Assembly (NCBI RefSeq): GCF_904849725.1
Contig: NC_058518.1
Location: 510,619,225 to 510,683,224 of the forward strand
Reading direction: 5' to 3'
DNA length: 64,000 nucleotides
Origin: Hordeum vulgare subsp. vulgare
Lineage: Eukaryota; Streptophyta; Magnoliopsida; Poales; Poaceae
Under the pieces are notes generated by a model, which had not been told where the DNA came from, did no database searches, and saw nothing but the letters and a program-made list of their open reading frames with translations. A program made the translations under genes and the position numbers. The stretch's first letter is position 1; every line of letters begins with the position of its first letter. Below, in pieces: positions 59,754-64,000 of the stretch.

Positions 59754-60868
59754 TGATACGTCCAAAATACATCACTTTTTTGTATCATAATTTGTCTCTA
59801 TTCATGGATATATTTCACATTATGATGATGTACTTATAGTGTTTTGGCTTATTTTACAGAGTTTACAACTTTCCGGTGCTGAAACGGCAGACGCAGGATT
59901 CAGCGGAGAAAATAGCACAAAAAGTTACCATATCAGAACATCTCCAACTACACTGAAAATTTGAGGGGAGGAGTTTCTGAATAGATCTTGAAGACAGGCC
60001 GAAGAAGGGCCGGAGGGCGGCCATAGGTCACCCAGGCGACCTACTGGCGCGGGCCACCCCTAGGCCGCCTGGGTGGTGGGTCCCGCCTCCGGCGCTCTCC
60101 TTGGGCCTGTATCATCCCCTTGACCTAAAAGTTACGGAGGCAGAAGTTTTTCCGAAGTTCCGCCGCCACTCCGGGGCGGGAACCTACAGAGAAGAAAAGA
60201 CCTTTCCGACGGGCAGATTCCGCCAGGGAGAACTCCTCCTGGAGGGGGAGATCGTCCTCATCGTCATCACCATCGTCACGGGCATCATCGAGATCATCAT
60301 CACCATCACCCTCAACACCATAACCATCTCCATCTTCATCCCATCTCATATTACCATTGCAATCGGAGTTGTACCTTGCACTATTCACCCCCCTACTCTA
60401 CCGGTGTTGATTACTCTTTTGTGGTGAATGCTATTGAGTTTTGTTGGAGGATTATTGTTATGACCAGATTATTAATCATATTTTCATCACCTCTGATCAT
60501 GATCTCTTTTATGTCTCGTATGTAGTTACTTTTGTTCTTGAGGACATGGGAGATGTCTAGTTGCTAGTAGTCATATGATGTTGAAGTAATATGTGTTGAT
60601 TGATATTTAAGTTATGGTGTTATTCTTCTAGTGGTGTTATGTGAACGTTGACTACATAACACTTCTCCTTTTTAAGGACCTAGGGGAATGCATCGTGTAT
60701 AAAGAATGCTTATGGTGGGTTGCCGGAGTGACAGAAACCTGAACCCCAGTTCACATACTTTTGCATGAGTGAGTATTGGATCCTAAAGCTTATTGCTATG
60801 TTTACGCTTTGCCTAAATTTATCTCTTGTATTTGCGGATGCTTGCAAGAGGGATTAATCATAAGAGTG
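59754..60868 (+). repeat. 3' LTR of element I, left part
   Basis: This matches the 5' LTR from 42128 to about 43236. It is cut by a solo LTR after GAGTG at 60864-60868 and resumes at 62269. Confidence 0.93.
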
Positions 60869-62268
60869 TGTAAGTGCATCTAGTGCCCCTTAGTGATTTT
60901 GGTGGTTTGAAGACTTATAGGTTAAGTATCTAATGTGCTTATGAGTGTACACATGATCTATAAGTCATTGAGGAGTTTGAGATATTTGAAGAATATCGAG
61001 CCCTAGAAATATATGTCTTCAGTTGAAGAAATTGGTCTGAAGCTGAAGAAATGAATCGCAAGGAATCTGCGATGAAATTGATATTCCTCATGAAGATACT
61101 GATATTGAGGAATCCAGTGTGTCCTGAAGAAAATCACTCTGAAGAATTTGAAGCATGAAGATTTACACTTTCTGTTTTATTTTCTTCGCATTTGAGTAAT
61201 AGGAACACCGTGCTGTTAAAGGGGGTCAAAGTTAAACGTTGGAATGAATTTCCTCATGATGCTCAACCCAAGCCTAATCCTACCAAAAGCCTCAAGTGAG
61301 GAATACGAGTGACATGAGGACTCTCACAATTGAGGGTTCCGACCGTTTCGATAGCCACGCCAAGTCATTGGTCTTATCCACTCCAACGGTCATATTATTT
61401 AAGGGCATTAGTGTTAAATCATGTGGGGATGCTCCCAGGCTATAAATAGCCACCCCCCACAACCACTAGTTGGTTGGCTGCTCCGTTAGAAACTGACACT
61501 TGTCATAAGAGCAACCCAATTCCTCAAGAGTCTTCGAGAGTAATTCATAAGTGAGGAAATACATCATACACCGAAACCACAAACCAAACCTAGTGATTGA
61601 GCATCACTGAAGAAGTTGTTCCTGTGTGGGACTGAAGCCTTTTACCTTTGAGGACTGTGCATCCTCCAGACGGTTAGGCGTCATGGTCTAGAGCTTTCCA
61701 GCAGTCAATTCTGGATCGCCGGGTGACCAAGTTTGTGAGGGTTTGGAAGTCTACCCTGAAGACTTACCACGAGTGTTGGGTGAGGACTGTGTGTCCTTAG
61801 CTCAAGGAGAATACGGTAGGGACTGTGTGTCTTTTGGTTTCAATACCAAGCCGCTCCAAACCAGATGTACGACTGTCACATCAGTTGGAACTGGGTCATC
61901 AACGACTGTCTTCACTGAGAAACGGGTTCTAATTCCTCAACTCCTTACTTTCCACGTATTATGTGTTGATGACTTTCACTGCGACTGTTTGAAGAATTTG
62001 CTGAAGACTTCCTCTGAATTTCCTCAACCCCAAATTCTTCACGTTAGTTAATCCTCATTTGTATTCTACGTGCCTGCTCACAGTGCAATCTGTTTTCACA
62101 TAATTCACTCTGAATAACTGCTGTTGTGAAACTTTGCACTTCTGATCCTTTACTGTTTCCGCTGTAAGTTAGTCATCATTGAGGAATTTCCTCAAAAGGA
62201 ATTTCCTCAGTGATGAAATTCTAAAAATCTCCTATTCACCCCCCTCTAGTCGATATAACGTACTTTCA
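60869..62268 (+). mobile_element. Solo LTR of a SIRE/Maximus-like Copia element (1400 bp)
   Basis: It runs from TGTAAGTGCATCTAGTGCC to CGATATAACGTACTTTCA and is flanked by the perfect duplication GAGTG (60864-60868 and 62269-62273). TATAAATA is at 61441-61448. The start and the CACCCCCCTCTAGTCGATA end are hallmarks I associate with Triticeae Maximus-type (SIRE lineage) Copia LTRs; the name is from memory. No interior remains, so LTR-LTR recombination removed it. The 102-codon frame at 61743-62051 is not a recognised gene. Confidence 0.85.
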
Positions 62269-62664
62269 GAGTGTACTTGTCTTAGCCTAGACGGTGCACT
62301 AGTTAAGATCCACCCACATAACACTTATCAATACAAAACATAGTACTAGACGGAATATGGCGAAAGCACATGACTATCTCTCTCGTGTGTCCTCAGGAAC
62401 GCCTTAGTCTTTATAAGTTTAGTCCCTTGGCTTATCCTTTGTGTTCAAAAGGACTGGGACACTTGCTGCACCACGGCACCATTTACTTTCCTTGCATTTA
62501 TTTCCTTGTTGCTTATACCCGAAAACCCATAAAAAGTTACCTTTCACTACTTGTAGATTTTCCTTGCTCAAGATCGCTTGTCAGTACCTTCTGCTCCTCG
62601 TTGGGTTCGACACTCCTACTTATCGAAAAGGCTACGATAGATCCCCTGCACTTGTGGGTCATCA
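62269..62664 (+). repeat. 3' LTR of element I, right part
   Basis: This completes the 3' LTR, matching 43242-43634, and ends GTGGGTCATCA before the duplication GGAGC. Confidence 0.93.
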
Positions 62665-62716
62665 GGAGCGCGAGGAACACCTCCTTTTCCGAGTACCTGG
62701 AGTTCTTCCAGTCATA
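62665..62716 (+). pseudogene. Chromovirus H: last codons of the chromodomain region
   Basis: After removal of element I, the frame ending EATWE at 42127 continues with RE-EHL and, one base out of frame, SEYLEFFQS then TAG at about 62714. This proves that 42127 and 62665 were once adjacent. Confidence 0.8.
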
Positions 62717-62753
62717 GATCTCGGGTCGAGATCCTCTTGTAGTGTATGAGAGT

Positions 62754-64000
62754 TGTAACAGCCCCAATTCTTTTCCTTCCCCCTTTGTAACTCATTTCTA
62801 TGTTTGGCAACCTTGTGATGCAATGCAATAGATGAGAGACTTGGTGATGTTGTCATTTCATGTGCATCATGCATCATGCATCATGCATAGCATTTATTTC
62901 TTTTGTCTTCCTTGGTTGATCTTGGTGTGTTGTGGTGTCTCCTTAGTGGTGTATGTGATTGCATGTGTTCTTGTGATTGATCTTGTGGAGTGTGGTGTGG
63001 GTGCAACAAGAGCCCTACAAAAACCCTAGGTTCACCATGGACCAAAAACCCTTTCTTTTCAAATACCTTAGGCAGAATTGAAGTTTAGGTTTTGGCCTAA
63101 TAAAAATGTGCAAGTTATTTAAAACCCCTTTCAAAGATTTGTGGGCGGCAACACTCACTTATTTGAAATTATTTTCATTTTGTTTTAATTTAAAAGCAGG
63201 AGCAGATTTATTAAATCAATTTTATTTCTTTTACCCTAAAATGTCCCACCTATTTTTATAAATAGGAGGTTCATTTTATATTTCCAAAAGTATTTTTTAC
63301 TTCGACAGTAACTCTTTTCTTTTCCCCTAGCTCTAAATCCCAAAGCTGGTTGTGTTTTATTTTTTCTTTAAAAAACATATAGTTTTGAGAGAGAGTGAGA
63401 GGCCAGTGGGCTTCGTGGACCATTCCCTTCTCTTCTGGCGAGCCAACCCACTTCCCTCTCCTTTCTCTGACGACGTCTCCTTCTCTCCTCCCTTGTCCGT
63501 CAGACAACAAGTGCATGAGTGAGAGGCTGCCGCGTGGCACCTCACGGACGTCGAGGCCGTCAGTATGATGCCCTATAAAGCCCCGGCATGCCCTTGGGTT
63601 GCATGCATTCCTCCACCACCGCCACCAGCCTCTTCTCCCTCCTTCTTTCCCCCTTTGCAAGGTAAGCTTCAGCAGGTTTAAGAGAGGTTCAGAGAGAGAG
63701 AGAGACAGAGTTGCTTTGCCGCATCGTTGCCGTCCCCGTCGTCTCCCTCGTCGCCAGCAGCTCCCCCGTGGCATCCAAGATGGGGACGAGGATGTCGGTG
63801 CCTCCCTCATTCCATTCCCGCCTTTAGGGGAGGCCGGAGACCTCCCTTGTGTCGCCACCACCGTCGCCATCATCAAAGTGGGTGCAACATCGTTGCGGAG
63901 CCGCCCCGCCTCTTCTTCCTCCCTCAAGCCCCATCGTCCTCGTCTTCGTGCCCCTGGGTAAGCCACCGTCGTCTTCTCCCCTCTCTCGCATGCATGTCCT
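62754..64000 (+). repeat. Probable 3' LTR of chromovirus H, continuing off-window
   Basis: It starts TGTAACAGCCCCAATTC about 40 bp after the pol stop, as is usual where a Gypsy 3' LTR follows the chromodomain. TATAAATA is at 63257-63264, and the following 700 bp are pyrimidine- and GC-rich. Open frames here (63271-63966 minus, 63599-63961 plus) overlap each other on opposite strands in biased sequence and show no domain. The start is inferred, with no second LTR to compare. Confidence 0.55.

Larger units (their letters stand above)
42128..62664 (+). mobile_element. Athila-lineage Gypsy retrotransposon I, complete but inactive and twice interrupted
   Basis: LTRs at 42128-43634 and 59754-62664 (the latter split by a solo LTR) are flanked by the perfect duplication GGAGC (42123-42127 and 62665-62669). 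It contains a primer binding site, gag to integrase, an extra frame, a long 3' non-coding region and a polypurine tract, in the same order as element A. The LTR start TGATACATCC and protein sequence show it is a different family of the same lineage. BARE-type copy 2 (47441-56278) splits its integrase. Excluding nested insertions it is about 10.3 kb. At least ten coding lesions make it older or more decayed than A. Confidence 0.95.

Noticed and set aside
61743..62051. 102-codon frame in the SIRE/Maximus-like solo LTR
   Set aside because: LTR sequence without an interior or domain; likely chance.
62866..62890. Short CATCATG repeats near the start of the last LTR
   Set aside because: Only three to four short units; ordinary microsatellite-like sequence.
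63271..63966. 231-codon open frame on the minus strand (and a 120-codon frame on the plus strand over the same bases)
   Set aside because: Arg/Gly/Ser-rich low-complexity translation in pyrimidine-biased LTR sequence, frames open on both strands at once, no domain; chance frames.

Overview
The window is intergenic DNA from a large plant nuclear genome, most likely a Triticeae grass (wheat, barley, rye or a relative). The evidence is wall-to-wall nested LTR retrotransposons. These include BARE1/WIS/Angela-type Copia elements with LTRs of about 1.8 kb, Athila-lineage Gypsy elements whose LTRs start TGATACGTCC or TGATACATCC and which are primed by a tRNA-Asp-like site, a chromovirus (Tekay/Del-like), and a CACTA transposon with TGCCGTCTG subterminal repeats. 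I see no host gene, rRNA, tRNA or CRISPR. Family names are from memory of sequence hallmarks; no database was searched.

Layout. 1-6793: a plus-strand BARE-type Copia element whose 5' LTR lies off the window; its gag-pol frame carries two nonsense codons. It sits in the LTR of an older minus-strand BARE-type relic (6794-12651), which also hosts a 1.8-kb non-autonomous CACTA element (9447-11263, target duplication ATT). That relic lies in the interior of a non-coding Gypsy-like element B (12652-27252). The 3' LTR of B is split by a complete Athila-lineage element A (15153-26711, duplication GGTAC), and A is itself split in its reverse transcriptase by a solo LTR (19410-21023, duplication AAGTG). 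27253-33273: fragments of a PF04195-type gag-like gene flank two B-family LTRs in inverted orientation plus a B-family interior. 33274-34574: LTR and non-coding debris. 34575-42127 and 62665-64000: a decayed chromovirus H, interrupted by a PF04195-type element F (34756-39743, intron-containing gag-like pseudogene with a 71-72 bp tandem array in one intron). H is interrupted again, inside its chromodomain, by a second Athila-lineage element I (42128-62664, duplication GGAGC). Element I hosts a complete minus-strand BARE-type element (47441-56278, duplication GAAAT) in its integrase and a solo SIRE/Maximus-like LTR (60869-62268, duplication GAGTG) in its 3' LTR.

How the parts relate. Every autonomous-type coding region is broken by stops, frameshifts or insertions. 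The youngest-looking is the minus-strand BARE copy, with a single 1-bp frameshift. Two insertion series can be read: (B, then A, then a solo LTR; B, then the old BARE relic, then CACTA and BARE copy 1) and (H, then I, then BARE copy 2 and a solo LTR).

The most interesting signal is a small open frame just downstream of pol in both Athila-lineage elements (173 and 168 codons' worth of protein). The two are clearly homologous, coiled-coil rich and unbroken, and do not resemble an envelope protein. In both elements a second copy of the polypurine tract (AAGCTTGGGGGAGT) lies just after this frame, about 1.5 kb before the real tract at the 3' LTR.
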